From Actinomycetes bacterium (lineage in GTDB: Bacteria; Actinomycetota; Actinomycetes; Mycobacteriales; Mycobacteriaceae), in NCBI GenBank assembly GCA_023404955.1, contig JAEXZY010000165.1:1-64000 (forward strand): a stretch of DNA of 64,000 bases, written 5' to 3'. Positions 26,859 to 36,200 of this stretch are shown here, piece after piece; the first letter of the stretch is position 1, and every line of letters begins with the position of its first letter. The notes below the pieces were generated by a model that saw nothing but the letters and a program-made list of their open reading frames with translations, made no database searches and had not been told where the DNA came from. The position numbers were made by a program, and so were the translations under genes.

Positions 26859-28607
26859 TCAGCGCGGGGCGAGGAACCCAACGGGTCCCGACGCCACGCA
26901 CACCGACAGCGCCGCGGTGTTGGCGCGCACCCTGATCGCGTCGCCCGCCCCGGGCAGCCGGACGAACACCCGGTTCAGGCCGGGCCGCACCGGCACCTTC
27001 ACCTCGTCTCCTTCGCTGAGCGCCACCAGCAGCGAACCGTCTGAGTTGGCAAGGTAATTGAGCTCGACCGTCCAGTCCGCGGGCAGCAGCGGTCCGTCGA
27101 GCGGCATGCGGACGGGGAAGTCGGGCTGCACCAGGTAGCCGCACCGGGGGTCGGGGCCGGGCCGGATGCTGCGCACCCACGTCACGACCGCGTCGACGAG
27201 TCGGCCCGACGAGTCGAGCATCCGCAAATCGGTTGTCGCCGAGCTGAATTCAGGCCGGTCGCGCAACAGGGCGAACATGTGCGAGATGAGGTTCTCCGGC
27301 CACGCGACCCGTTGCAGCACCAGCGGATCGACCTCCTGGTCCAGCATCGGTGCGCTCGAGGCCGCCTCTGCGGCGGCCAGCCCGGCGCGGGCGGTGAGCA
27401 GGTAGGTCCTGGTCGGGTTGTCGCGCCAGCTGGTCAGGAACGTCGACGTCGAGTACAGGCTGCTGGCCAGGAAAAGTGCTGCGCCGCAGGCGAACACGGG
27501 GCGCCACCACGCGAACGGCGCCCGGCGTTCGGGTGCGAGCATGCCGATCGCGGCCAGCAGTGCCAGCACCACCACCAGGTCGGGCAGATAGCGCAGCGTC
27601 TGCGCGAGTTCCAGTGCGGTGAAGCGCGAGGACCGCATCAGATAGATCGGCACCTGACACGCCACCGCGTAGCCCAACGCCACGGCCCATACCGCGCCCA
27701 GGCGGTGCCGTCGCGACAGCGTCACCGCCACCACGGCAGTCAGCGCCACCCACCCGAGGACCATCACGGCCACCGGCGGAGTGGCCCACGGCGAGGCCGG
27801 CGCCCATCGCTGCCACTCCCAGGGACCGCCCACCAGACCGGGCACGATGCCGTGGGTCACCGAGCGCCACAGCAGGTCCCACGTCATCGCCAGGTCGAAG
27901 CTCCACCGCTGCTGGTCGACCACCGCGACGTACACACCGATCCACGCCGCGGTCAGCGCCAGGCAGGCGAGCCACAGCGGTCGGCCGCGACGCCACACCT
28001 GCGCCACACTCGCCGACGCGGTCACGTGCCCGTACACCGCGGCGATCGCGAACGCCGCGAACGGGATGATCGCCGCCTTCTCGAAGAACAGCAGCCCGGC
28101 GAAGAACGCCGCCGTTCCGGTGATCGCGTAGCGGACGGCCCCCGTGCGCACCAGCTGGATCGCATCGGCGCACACCCATGCCAGCGCGGCCAGCATCGGC
28201 AGCGAGTTCAGCCCGGCCGCCCACCACGCGAAGCTCGGCACTGCCAGCGGCGTGAACAGCGCGAACGCCAACGGGGCCAACAACGCCGGCCGCCAATCCA
28301 GGATCGCGTGCAGTGCACGCAACAGCGCCAGAGCCGCGATCAGCGCCAGCACCAGGAGGCTGATCGCCGGGCCGATCCAGTTCAGCGGTGCAATCCGCGT
28401 GATCAGACCGGCCACCAGGAATGCGCCGGGCATGACGTGGCCGTCGTGGTCGTCGAACAGGTAGCCGGGCGAGAGCAGCGGCTGGGTGCCGGCGCGGCCG
28501 ACGAGTATCAGATCGTCCCAGTAGAAGTAGCCGCCGAACGCCAGCACCGCCCGAACGGCCAGGTGCACGGCGATCAGGGCGACGGCGGCGCGGGCGACCC
28601 ATTTCAT
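26859..28607 (-). CDS. GT-C-like polytopic membrane protein (Rv3635 family)
   Basis: A 582-residue protein, counterpart of Rv3635. About 11-12 hydrophobic helices fill residues 5-385, followed by a C-terminal domain of about 190 residues that should lie outside. The first exterior loop holds YFYWDDLILV, an Asp-Asp pair placed as in GT-C glycosyltransferases that use polyprenyl-phosphate sugars, and a second acidic cluster FDDHDGHVMP. The C-terminal domain ends with beta-strand-rich sequence. Predicted lipid-linked sugar transferase or related envelope enzyme; donor unknown. Divergent from galE1, 58 bases apart. Confidence 0.78.
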   Translation of the reverse strand: MKWVARAAVALIAVHLAVRAVLAFGGYFYWDDLILVGRAGTQPLLSPGYLFDDHDGHVMPGAFLVAGLITRIAPLNWIGPAISLLVLALIAALALLRALHAILDWRPALLAPLAFALFTPLAVPSFAWWAAGLNSLPMLAALAWVCADAIQLVRTGAVRYAITGTAAFFAGLLFFEKAAIIPFAAFAIAAVYGHVTASASVAQVWRRGRPLWLACLALTAAWIGVYVAVVDQQRWSFDLAMTWDLLWRSVTHGIVPGLVGGPWEWQRWAPASPWATPPVAVMVLGWVALTAVVAVTLSRRHRLGAVWAVALGYAVACQVPIYLMRSSRFTALELAQTLRYLPDLVVVLALLAAIGMLAPERRAPFAWWRPVFACGAALFLASSLYSTSTFLTSWRDNPTRTYLLTARAGLAAAEAASSAPMLDQEVDPLVLQRVAWPENLISHMFALLRDRPEFSSATTDLRMLDSSGRLVDAVVTWVRSIRPGPDPRCGYLVQPDFPVRMPLDGPLLPADWTVELNYLANSDGSLLVALSEGDEVKVPVRPGLNRVFVRLPGAGDAIRVRANTAALSVCVASGPVGFLAPR

Positions 28608-28653
28608 GTCGCCTGCGACTGTACGGATGCGCAGAATTCATGGCCGTCGCCGG

Positions 28654-28659
28654 TATGGT
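28654..28659 (+). promoter_or_regulatory. -10 hexamer for leaderless galE1
   Basis: TATGGT ends 6 bases before ATG 28666, putting the expected transcription start exactly on the A of the start codon. Confidence 0.6.
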
Positions 28660-28665
28660 GACCCG

Positions 28666-29604
28666 ATGCGCACACTGGTCACCGGGGCCGCCGGTTTCAT
28701 CGGATCGACACTGGTCGACAGGTTGCTGGCCGAGGGCCACTCAGTGGTCGGGCTCGACGATCTGAGTTCAGGTCGCAGCGAGAATCTGGGGCCGGCCGAG
28801 CGGCACGACACGTTCGACTTCGTCAAGGCCGACATCGTCGACGCCGACCTCGTCGCACTGCTCGCCGACGTCAAGCCGGAGGTGATCTTCCACCTGGCCG
28901 CCCAGATCTCGGTCAGCCGGTCGGTCACCGAGCCGGTCTTCGATTCCAGCGTCAACGTCGTCGGTACGGTGCGCCTGGCCGAAGCCGCCCGGCTCGCCGG
29001 TGTCCGCAAGATCGTGCACACCTCGTCGGGCGGATCGGTGTACGGCGCCACGCCCCGCTATCCCACCGACGAGAACAACCCGCTGGACCCGGCGTCGCCG
29101 TATGCGGCCAGCAAGGTCTGCGGCGAGGTCTACTTCGGGATGTTCCGCAACCTCTACGGCCTGGACTGCAGCCACATCGCGCCCGCCAATGTGTATGGCC
29201 CGCGCCAGGATCCGCACGGCGAGGCCGGCGTGGTCGCGATCTTCTCCCGCGCGTTGCTCGCCGGGCGGCCGACCAAGATCTTCGGGGACGGCACCGACAC
29301 GCGCGACTACGTGTTCGTCGACGACGTCGTCGACGCGTTCGTGCGCGCCTCCGGCGAGGCAGGCAGCGGTCAGCGCTTCAACATCGGGACCGGTGTGGAG
29401 ACCTCGACGCGGCAGCTGCACTCCGAGATCGCGCGGGCCGCGGGCGCATCCGACGAGCCCGAATTCCAGCCGCCGCGACTGGGCGACGTGCGCCGGTCCT
29501 GCCTGGACAACAGCCGGGCCGGCGAGGTGCTCGGCTGGCAGCCGCAGGTCCGGCTCAGCGACGGGGTCGCCCGGACTGTGGACTACTTCCGCAGCGAGAT
29601 CTGA
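28666..29604 (+). CDS. galE1: UDP-glucose/galactose 4-epimerase family protein
   Basis: A 312-residue extended short-chain dehydrogenase (Rv3634c counterpart). NAD-binding TGAAGFIG at residues 6-13, DLSSG, the substrate Ser/Thr region HTSSGGSVYG and catalytic YAASK. M. tuberculosis GalE1 interconverts UDP-glucose and UDP-galactose, feeding galactan synthesis. It is convergent with, and overlaps by 22 bases, the DUF2304 gene of the PpgS-type operon, which needs a UDP-sugar donor. The start is fixed by a leaderless-type -10. Confidence 0.9.
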   Translation: MRTLVTGAAGFIGSTLVDRLLAEGHSVVGLDDLSSGRSENLGPAERHDTFDFVKADIVDADLVALLADVKPEVIFHLAAQISVSRSVTEPVFDSSVNVVGTVRLAEAARLAGVRKIVHTSSGGSVYGATPRYPTDENNPLDPASPYAASKVCGEVYFGMFRNLYGLDCSHIAPANVYGPRQDPHGEAGVVAIFSRALLAGRPTKIFGDGTDTRDYVFVDDVVDAFVRASGEAGSGQRFNIGTGVETSTRQLHSEIARAAGASDEPEFQPPRLGDVRRSCLDNSRAGEVLGWQPQVRLSDGVARTVDYFRSEI

Positions 29605-29942
29605 CCGTCTCCCGGCTCGCGCGCGTTCTGCAATGCCACGGCGCGGGCCAACCTGGTGTACTTCAGCTCGATGTCCTTGAACCGCATGTACGTCGACAGC
29701 GTCGTGAACGCGAACGCGATGATCAGCACGTACTCCAGCAGATCGGTGCCGCGGTCCACGCCCAGCCAGTTTGCGACCACGGTCGTGTCGTCGGGGCGCA
29801 GAATCGCGTAGATGCCGGCGATCACGAACAGCACATAGCCGACCTTCACCCACGCCTTCGAGCGGGCGCTGCCACGCGAGCGCAGCAGATACACCAGTAG
29901 CGCCAGCACCGACGCGATCAGCAGAACCTGGATCCAGTTCAT
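29583..29942 (-). CDS. DUF2304 small membrane protein (Rv3632 family)
   Basis: A 119-residue membrane protein with three hydrophobic helices (about residues 4-20, 32-50 and 66-85) and a polar C-terminus, DUF2304 family. Its counterpart Rv3632 stimulates the polyprenyl-phosphate GalNAc synthase PpgS. The ATG overlaps the stop of the upstream glycosyltransferase (ATGA), supporting a complex between the two. Last gene of a five-gene minus-strand operon. Confidence 0.85.
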   Translation of the reverse strand: MNWIQVLLIASVLALLVYLLRSRGSARSKAWVKVGYVLFVIAGIYAILRPDDTTVVANWLGVDRGTDLLEYVLIIAFAFTTLSTYMRFKDIELKYTRLARAVALQNAREPGDGQISLRK

Positions 29943-30682
29943 CGGGTCGTCCTCCTGCGCAGCAGGCCGTCGAAGACGATGTTGACCCCGTTCAGCAACG
30001 GCTGGCCCTTGGCCTTCGAGTAGTCGGTGTAGCGAATGTCGACGGGCACTTCGGCCACCCGCCAACCGTTTTCGTGGGCCAGCGCGATGAACTCGCCGGC
30101 GTGGCCCATGCCGCTGATCGTCAGGTCGAGTTCGTCGGCGACGCGGCGGTTGAACACCCGCAGCCCGTTGTGCGCGTCGGTCAGTCCGAGGCTGCGGTTG
30201 CGACGGCTCAGCGTCGCCGCGGTCCGCAGGACCAGCCGCTTGAGCGGCGGGGTCTGGGTGGGGCCGCCGGCGAAGCGGCTGCCGACGACGAGGTCGGCGT
30301 CGACTGCACGCAGGTGCTCGATCATCGTGACGACGTCGTCGACGCGATGCTGCCCGTCGGCGTCGAACGTCGCGAACAGTGCGGCCCCGGGCCGGGCCCG
30401 GGCGTATTCGACCCCGGTCTGGATGGCCGCGCCCTGACCGAGGTTTACCGGGTGGGTGACGACGTGCGCGCCCGCGCACAGCGCGGCGTCCCCGGTGCCG
30501 TCGGTGCTGCCGTCGTCGACGCACACCACGTGCGGGAACACCGCGCGCACCTCACCGATGACCTCCTCGATCACGGTCGCTTCGCGGTAGGCGGGGATGA
30601 CGATCCACACGTCGCTGGAGCGCTGGTCAGAGGGGCCGGAGATGTCGATGCGCAACAACGTACACGGCCTAGCGGGGCGCAA
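29939..30682 (-). CDS. ppgS: GT2 glycosyltransferase, PpgS-like polyprenyl-phosphate sugar synthase
   Basis: A 247-residue GT-A family 2 enzyme, positional counterpart of Rv3631 (PpgS). Motifs are VIPAYREA, VDDGSTDGT, FDADGQHR (DxD metal site) and GSRFAGG. PpgS transfers GalNAc from UDP-GalNAc to decaprenyl phosphate, later used to put galactosamine on arabinogalactan. Whether this species decorates arabinogalactan that way is unknown, so the donor is inferred from synteny. It starts within the end of the flippase-like gene (14-base overlap) and is coupled to the DUF2304 gene. Confidence 0.82.
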   Translation of the reverse strand: MRPARPCTLLRIDISGPSDQRSSDVWIVIPAYREATVIEEVIGEVRAVFPHVVCVDDGSTDGTGDAALCAGAHVVTHPVNLGQGAAIQTGVEYARARPGAALFATFDADGQHRVDDVVTMIEHLRAVDADLVVGSRFAGGPTQTPPLKRLVLRTAATLSRRNRSLGLTDAHNGLRVFNRRVADELDLTISGMGHAGEFIALAHENGWRVAEVPVDIRYTDYSKAKGQPLLNGVNIVFDGLLRRRTTR

Positions 30683-31910
30683 CCTTGGCGAGGGCGACCA
30701 GGTGAACGGCGATGCCGAGCAGCGGTCCGCACAGCAGTGCCACGACGGTGCGCACCTCGAGGTCCAGCGGCAGCGCCAGCAGCGCAGCCGCGGCGACCGT
30801 GGCCGACACCCAGCCGACGGCGTAGGCGCGCTGCAGCGCCGCGGCGACCGCGGCGGCCCCGGTCAGCGTGAGCAACGCGATCATGACCGCCGCCGCGGTC
30901 AGCCAGCCCAGCAAAACGCCGTCGGTCACGTAGTCGGCGCCGAAGGCCTCGCGCAGCAACCACGGGCCGAACGCCGCGGCCGCGGCCACGCCCACCGCGC
31001 CCAGCGCCACGACCACCACCGCCGGGACGATCAACGCCCGCAGGCGGTGCGCACGCTGATCCACGAAGTGCGCGATCAAGTTGCCCTGCATCGCGGTCAG
31101 CGGCACGAGCAGCGGCGCGCGCGTCAGCGTGACGGCCAGGATCACCACGCCACCGGCGGCGCCGAGATCGCCAGAGGTGGCCTTGAGCAGGACCGGAAAG
31201 CCCATCACCAGCACGGCGCTGGCCCCCGCCGCGGCGATCGAGTGACCCGCTCCGCGCAGGAACGTCGCCGTGGTGCCCGGGGTGTGCAGCCGGGCAGCGG
31301 CCCGGGTGACCGGCGAGGCGGCCAGCATCAGCAGCCAGCCCACCGAGCCGGCGACGGTCGCCCACAGGTAGCCGCCCAGCCCCCAGCCGACCAGGAAGCT
31401 GCCCGCGGCGACCGCGACCCGCAGCAGCGCGTCGGCGACCATCAGCGCGCCGTACTGCGACCAGTCGTCGCCGCCGGCGAGCAGGCCGAGCAGCGTGGTG
31501 TGCACGCAGAACCCCGCGAGCCCGGCGGCCAGCAGGGTCACGCTGAGCAGTCGGGCGTCGGCGAACACGTGCCCGGCCCACAGAGGCGCGGTGACGGCGA
31601 TGGCCGCCGCGGCGCTCAGCCCGACCCCGATGCCGATCCGCACCGGGCGGGTGCGCGGGCCACCGGGCTCGACCGTCGTGGCCTGGCGCACCTCCCGCGT
31701 CGTCTCCTGCAGCAACCCGAACGCGGCGCCGCTGGCGAGGCCGAACGCACCCCAGAACACGCCGAACACCGAGAAACCGGCGGGCTCGAGATCACGGGCG
31801 GCCAGATACAGCACCGCGTATCCGCACAGCGCGGACACCGCGGTGGCTGCCCCGACGCGCACCACGCTGCTCCGCGTGACCGCGCCCGGGCCGACGGTCG
31901 CGTCGGTCAC
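30669..31910 (-). CDS. Polysaccharide flippase-like membrane protein (Rv3630 family)
   Basis: A 413-residue polytopic protein, counterpart of Rv3630. About 12 transmembrane helices in a Wzx/MATE-like pattern (first helix near AATAVSALCGYAVLYLAA) and a Glu/Arg-rich loop after helix 2 (LLQETTREVRQ). Plausible flippase for a lipid-linked sugar or peptide made by its operon partners; no direct evidence. Its GTG overlaps the M1 peptidase stop (GTGA). The reading frame is open far upstream, but that part is a shadow of the peptidase. Confidence 0.8.
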   Translation of the reverse strand: MTDATVGPGAVTRSSVVRVGAATAVSALCGYAVLYLAARDLEPAGFSVFGVFWGAFGLASGAAFGLLQETTREVRQATTVEPGGPRTRPVRIGIGVGLSAAAAIAVTAPLWAGHVFADARLLSVTLLAAGLAGFCVHTTLLGLLAGGDDWSQYGALMVADALLRVAVAAGSFLVGWGLGGYLWATVAGSVGWLLMLAASPVTRAAARLHTPGTTATFLRGAGHSIAAAGASAVLVMGFPVLLKATSGDLGAAGGVVILAVTLTRAPLLVPLTAMQGNLIAHFVDQRAHRLRALIVPAVVVVALGAVGVAAAAAFGPWLLREAFGADYVTDGVLLGWLTAAAVMIALLTLTGAAAVAAALQRAYAVGWVSATVAAAALLALPLDLEVRTVVALLCGPLLGIAVHLVALAKVAPR

Positions 31911-33250
31911 GAACGGTCCAGGGGCGGAACGTCGGTCGCGTAGAGCCAGGCCGCCCACAGCGGACGCAACGACTCGTCGGCGTAGCGGGCCGCCAGCCCG
32001 ATGAAGTCGTCGGTGACCACGTTGGCGTGCCGGTACCGCGTCGTCCAGTCTTTGAGGAGGGCGAAGAAGTTCTTGTCGCCCAGGTGTTTCCGCAGGACGT
32101 GCAGGGTGAGGGCGCCACGCTTGTAGACGCGGTCGTCGAACATGTCGCGGGGGCCGGGATCGGCGAGGATCAGATCCTGCGGGGAGTGCACGAGACGGTG
32201 GTGGTAGTGCCGAGCCCACTCGTCGGCGCTGCGCTGCCCGCAGTGTTCGGACCACAACCATTCGGCGTAGCAGGCGAAGCCCTCGTGCAGCCAGATGTGC
32301 CGCCACCGCTGCACGGTGACCGAGTTGCCGAACCATTGATGGGCGAGCTCGTGGGCGATGAGCCGCTCGGCTCCGCGCTGCCCGTCGCAGTGGTTGGCGC
32401 CGAAGATCGAGATGCCTTGCGCCTCCAGCGGAATCTCGAGATCGTCGTCGGTGATCACCACCGTGTACCCGGTGTCGAGCGGGTACGGACCGAAGAGCTT
32501 GGTGAACAGCTTCATCATCTGGCCCTGCCGGCCGAAATCGTGCGCCACCAGATCTCGCAATCGCTCGGGGGCGACGGCATGGATCGAGAACCCGTTCTTG
32601 GCGATGCGGTGCCGTTCGTAGACCCCGATCTGCAGCGTGATCAGATACGTCGACGTGGGCTCGGCCTGCTCGTAGGTCCACGACGTCATCGCCGCCCGCA
32701 CCCGCCGGTGCAACAGCTTGCCGTTGGCCAGCGCGAAATACGGGCTCTCCGTGCTGATCTGGATACCGAAGCTGGCTTTCGCGCCGGGATGATCGTCGCA
32801 CGGGAACCACGACGACGCGCCGTTGGGTTGGCCGGCCACCAGGACGCCTTCGGTCAGTTCCTCGAAACCGACCTCGCCCCACAGGGAGCGGTTGGGGCGG
32901 GGGGTGCCGCCGTAGCGCACGACGATCGTCATCGCCGCGCCGGCGCGCAGGCGGTCGGTCAGGCTGATGTGCAATTTGCCGTTGGAGGTGCGGAAGTTGT
33001 TGGGCCGCTTGCCGTTCACGGTCACCTTCGACACTGACAGTGCCGCGGACAGGTCGAGCGTGAACGTCTGCAGCTCGGCGAGCGTGACCGCGGTGATGGT
33101 GGCCGCACCGGTCAGCCGGTTGATGGCGACTTTGTACTCGAGGTCGAGTTCGTAGCGAGAGACCCGGTAGCCGAAGTTGCCGGTGCCGGGCAGGTACGGG
33201 TCGATGACCGGCGCAGACCCCTTCTTGGCGGCGTGCTTGCGGGCCCTCAC
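31907..33250 (-). CDS. M1 family zinc metallopeptidase
   Basis: A 447-residue gluzincin: His300-Glu301-x-x-His304 in HELAHQWFG, Glu323 eighteen residues later in LHEGFACYAEW, and the downstream Tyr region. The exopeptidase GxMEN motif is not conserved; at its place is LEAQGISIFG. No signal peptide is seen; the N-terminus is basic (RARKHAAKKG). Overlaps both neighbours by GTGA. Producers of epsilon-poly-lysine carry a zinc aminopeptidase degrading the polymer beside the synthetase (from memory), which makes this a possible trimming or self-protection enzyme for the NRPS product. Confidence 0.88.
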   Translation of the reverse strand: MRARKHAAKKGSAPVIDPYLPGTGNFGYRVSRYELDLEYKVAINRLTGAATITAVTLAELQTFTLDLSAALSVSKVTVNGKRPNNFRTSNGKLHISLTDRLRAGAAMTIVVRYGGTPRPNRSLWGEVGFEELTEGVLVAGQPNGASSWFPCDDHPGAKASFGIQISTESPYFALANGKLLHRRVRAAMTSWTYEQAEPTSTYLITLQIGVYERHRIAKNGFSIHAVAPERLRDLVAHDFGRQGQMMKLFTKLFGPYPLDTGYTVVITDDDLEIPLEAQGISIFGANHCDGQRGAERLIAHELAHQWFGNSVTVQRWRHIWLHEGFACYAEWLWSEHCGQRSADEWARHYHHRLVHSPQDLILADPGPRDMFDDRVYKRGALTLHVLRKHLGDKNFFALLKDWTTRYRHANVVTDDFIGLAARYADESLRPLWAAWLYATDVPPLDRS

Positions 33251-36200
33251 GCCGCCGCCGGCTTCTTCGCCTTACCGCCGGTGTCCGCGCGTTTCTTGCG
33301 CGGCGGCAGCCACGGCGCAATCGGATTGCCCTGCCACCGCGTGGACGGCGGCACCTCATCGCCGCGCACCACCAGCGAGGCCGGGCCGACGGTGGCGCCG
33401 GCACCCAGCCGTGCCGCGGGCAGCGCCACGCAGTGCGGGCCCAGCGTCGCGCCGGCGTCCAGCACCACCGTGTCCATCCGCATGATGCGGTCGTGGAACA
33501 GATGGGTCTGCACCACGCACCCGCGGTTCACCGTCGCACCGTCGCCGAGAGTCACCAGATCGGCCTCGGGCAGCCAGTACGTCTCACACCACACTCCGCG
33601 TCCGATCGTCGCGCCCAGTGCGCGCAGCCACACGTTCATCACCGGAGTACCCGAGGCGGCCCGGGCGAACCAGGGCGCGGCGACGGTCTCGACGAAGGTG
33701 TCCGACACCTCGTTGCGCCAGACGAACGACGACCACAGCGGATGTTCGATCGCGGTGATGCGGCCCACCAGAAGCCATTTCGCGCCGACGGCGATGCCGC
33801 CGGCCAGCGCGCCCGCGACCAGCAGCACCAGCCCGGTCAGCAGCGCGGCGCCCAGCCAGCCCAGCGTCAGCACCAGGGCCTGCGCGGCCAGCAGCACGCC
33901 GACGCCGATCGCGAACGTGACGACGACGGGCACGAAGCGGAACGTCTCGACCACGGCCCGTAGCGCGCGCAACCGCGCCGAGGGGTGGAACGTGCGCAGC
34001 GCGTCGGCCGCGGTGGGCTGGCGGCGCAGGCGCATCGGCGGGCTGCCCAGCCACGACGAGCCGGCCTTGGCCTTGTGCGGGGTCGCCGAGAGCACCGCGA
34101 CGAGCCCGTCGTCGGGCACCCGGCGGCCGGGCTGGGTGATGCCGGAGTTGCCGAGAAACGCGCGCTTGCCGACGGTCGCCCGGGCGACGTGGATCCAACC
34201 GCCGCCCAGCTCGTAGGAAGCGACCATCGTGTCGTCGGCGAGGAACGCACTGTCCTCGACGACGGTGAACTTCGGGATCAGCAGTGCGGTCGAGATCTCG
34301 GTGCCCTTGCCGATCTTCGCGCCGAGCAGCCGCAGCCACCACGGTGTCGCGAGCCCGGCGTAGATCGGGAACAGATAGGTGCGCGCGCCGTCCATCAGTC
34401 GTTCGGTCGCCCACAGCTGCCAGCCCGACCGGCTGCGCACCGGGTGGTAGCCCTCGTGCAGGCCGACGGCGAGCAGGCGCACACCGAGCACGGTCAGCGC
34501 GGCGTAGACCAGCACCGCGGCCGCGGTGGCCGGCACCGTCGCGGCCACCGCGGGAAGGAGCGCATCGCTCAGGGTCGCGGTGCCGCGCACGGCCCAGCCG
34601 ATCACCGCGAGTCCCGCGGCGAGCGCTGCGAGCGGTAGCGCGCCCAGCAGCATCGACGTCACGCCGTACATCGCCACCCAGACCGGCGCGCGGGGCGGCC
34701 GGTGGTCGGGCCATGGGTGTTTGGCCTTGCCGGACTTCACGGCCGGTGAGCCCTTCCAGTACTGCCCGTTCTTGACCTTGCCGACGACGCCGGAGCCCGG
34801 CGCCACGTCGGCGTTCTTCCCGATCACCGCACCGGGCAGCAGGGTGGTGCGTGCGCCGATGGTGGCGTCGTTGCCGATCGTGATGGGGCCGACGTGGAAC
34901 AGGTCGCCGTCGATCCAGTGCCCGGTCAGGTCGACCTCGGGTTCGATCGAGCAGCGGTGCCCGATCCGCAGCATCCCGGTGACGGGTGGCGCGGAGTGCA
35001 GGTCGACCCCGGTGCCCACCGAATTGCCCAGGGCGCGTGCGTAATACACCAGCCACGGTGCGCCGGCCATGTTCTCCGCGCCGCTGGCGTCGGCGAGCCG
35101 CTCGGCCAGCCAGATGCGCAGGTGCACCGATCCGCCGCGCCGATAAGTGCCGGGGGTCAGCGTGCCGACGAGGATGCGCGCGCCGAGGACCGCGATGCCC
35201 ATCCGTCCGGGTGGGGAGACGAACAGCAGGAAGCCGGCGAGAACCCACCACCAGCTGACGGGCCGCACCCATCCCACCAGATCGACGGCGGCGGCGATGT
35301 TGTTGGCCACCGCCAGCCACACCACCCACTGCATACCGGTCAGCGTGGCCAGCGGCACCGTCATCGCCACCTGCACGGCCTGGGTCAGCCGGGACACCGG
35401 GCGCACGGTGCGGGTCTCCACGGCCGGGGGCGGTTCCAACTCGTCGAGGTACCCGGCGAGCGAGCCCAGCCGCGGATGGTCGTAGAGGTCGGCGACCGTG
35501 ACCTGCGGGTACCGCTGTCGCAACACCGCGATCAGCTGCGCGGCCGACAGCGAGCCGCCGCCGAGGGCGAAGAAGTCGGCACCCGGCCCGTCGATCGGCG
35601 CGGCGAGCACGTCGCGCCACAGCCCGGCCAGCCAGCCGAGCGTGCCGCCGAGGTCGGCGGCGGCGTCGTCCTCGGTTCCGCCGACAGGCCAGGGCAGCGC
35701 GTCGCGGTCCACCTTCCCGGACGTGCGGGTCGGGAGTTCGTCGACGACCACCAGCCGCGGCACCAGCGCGGCCGGCAGCGACTCGGCCAGCTGGGCACGG
35801 GCGGTGGTCAGATCGAAGGCCCCGCCGGGCGCGGCGACGACGTAGCCGACGAGCACCGGGGTGCCGCTGGTGGTGCGCCGGACGGCGGCCGCGCCGCCGC
35901 TCACCCCGGGCAGGTGCACGAGCGCGGTGTCGACCTCCCCGAGTTCGATGCGCCGACCGCCGACCTTGACCTGGTCGTCGGCGCGTCCCATGAAGTAGAG
36001 GCCGTCGTTCTCGAGTCGGACCAGATCGCCGCTGCGGTAGGCGCGGCTCCACGCCAGCGTGGCGAGTGCGCCGTACTTCTCGGCGTCCTTGTCAGGGTCG
36101 AGGTAGCGCGCCAGGCCGACCCCGCCGATCACCAACTCGCCGACCTCGCCGGGACGCACCGGGTTCCCGTCGGAGTCGACGACGGCGAGGTCCCACCCGG

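Noticed and set aside
26849..26863. GCTGAGCCTCAGC as a terminator between nitrilase and the membrane protein
   Set aside because: The arms are separated by a single base, leaving no loop, and there is no T-tract.
31911..33404. Long N-terminal extension of the flippase-like protein (911-residue frame)
   Set aside because: The extension is antiphase sequence of the M1 peptidase gene; the GTGA overlap at 31910 gives a normal family length.
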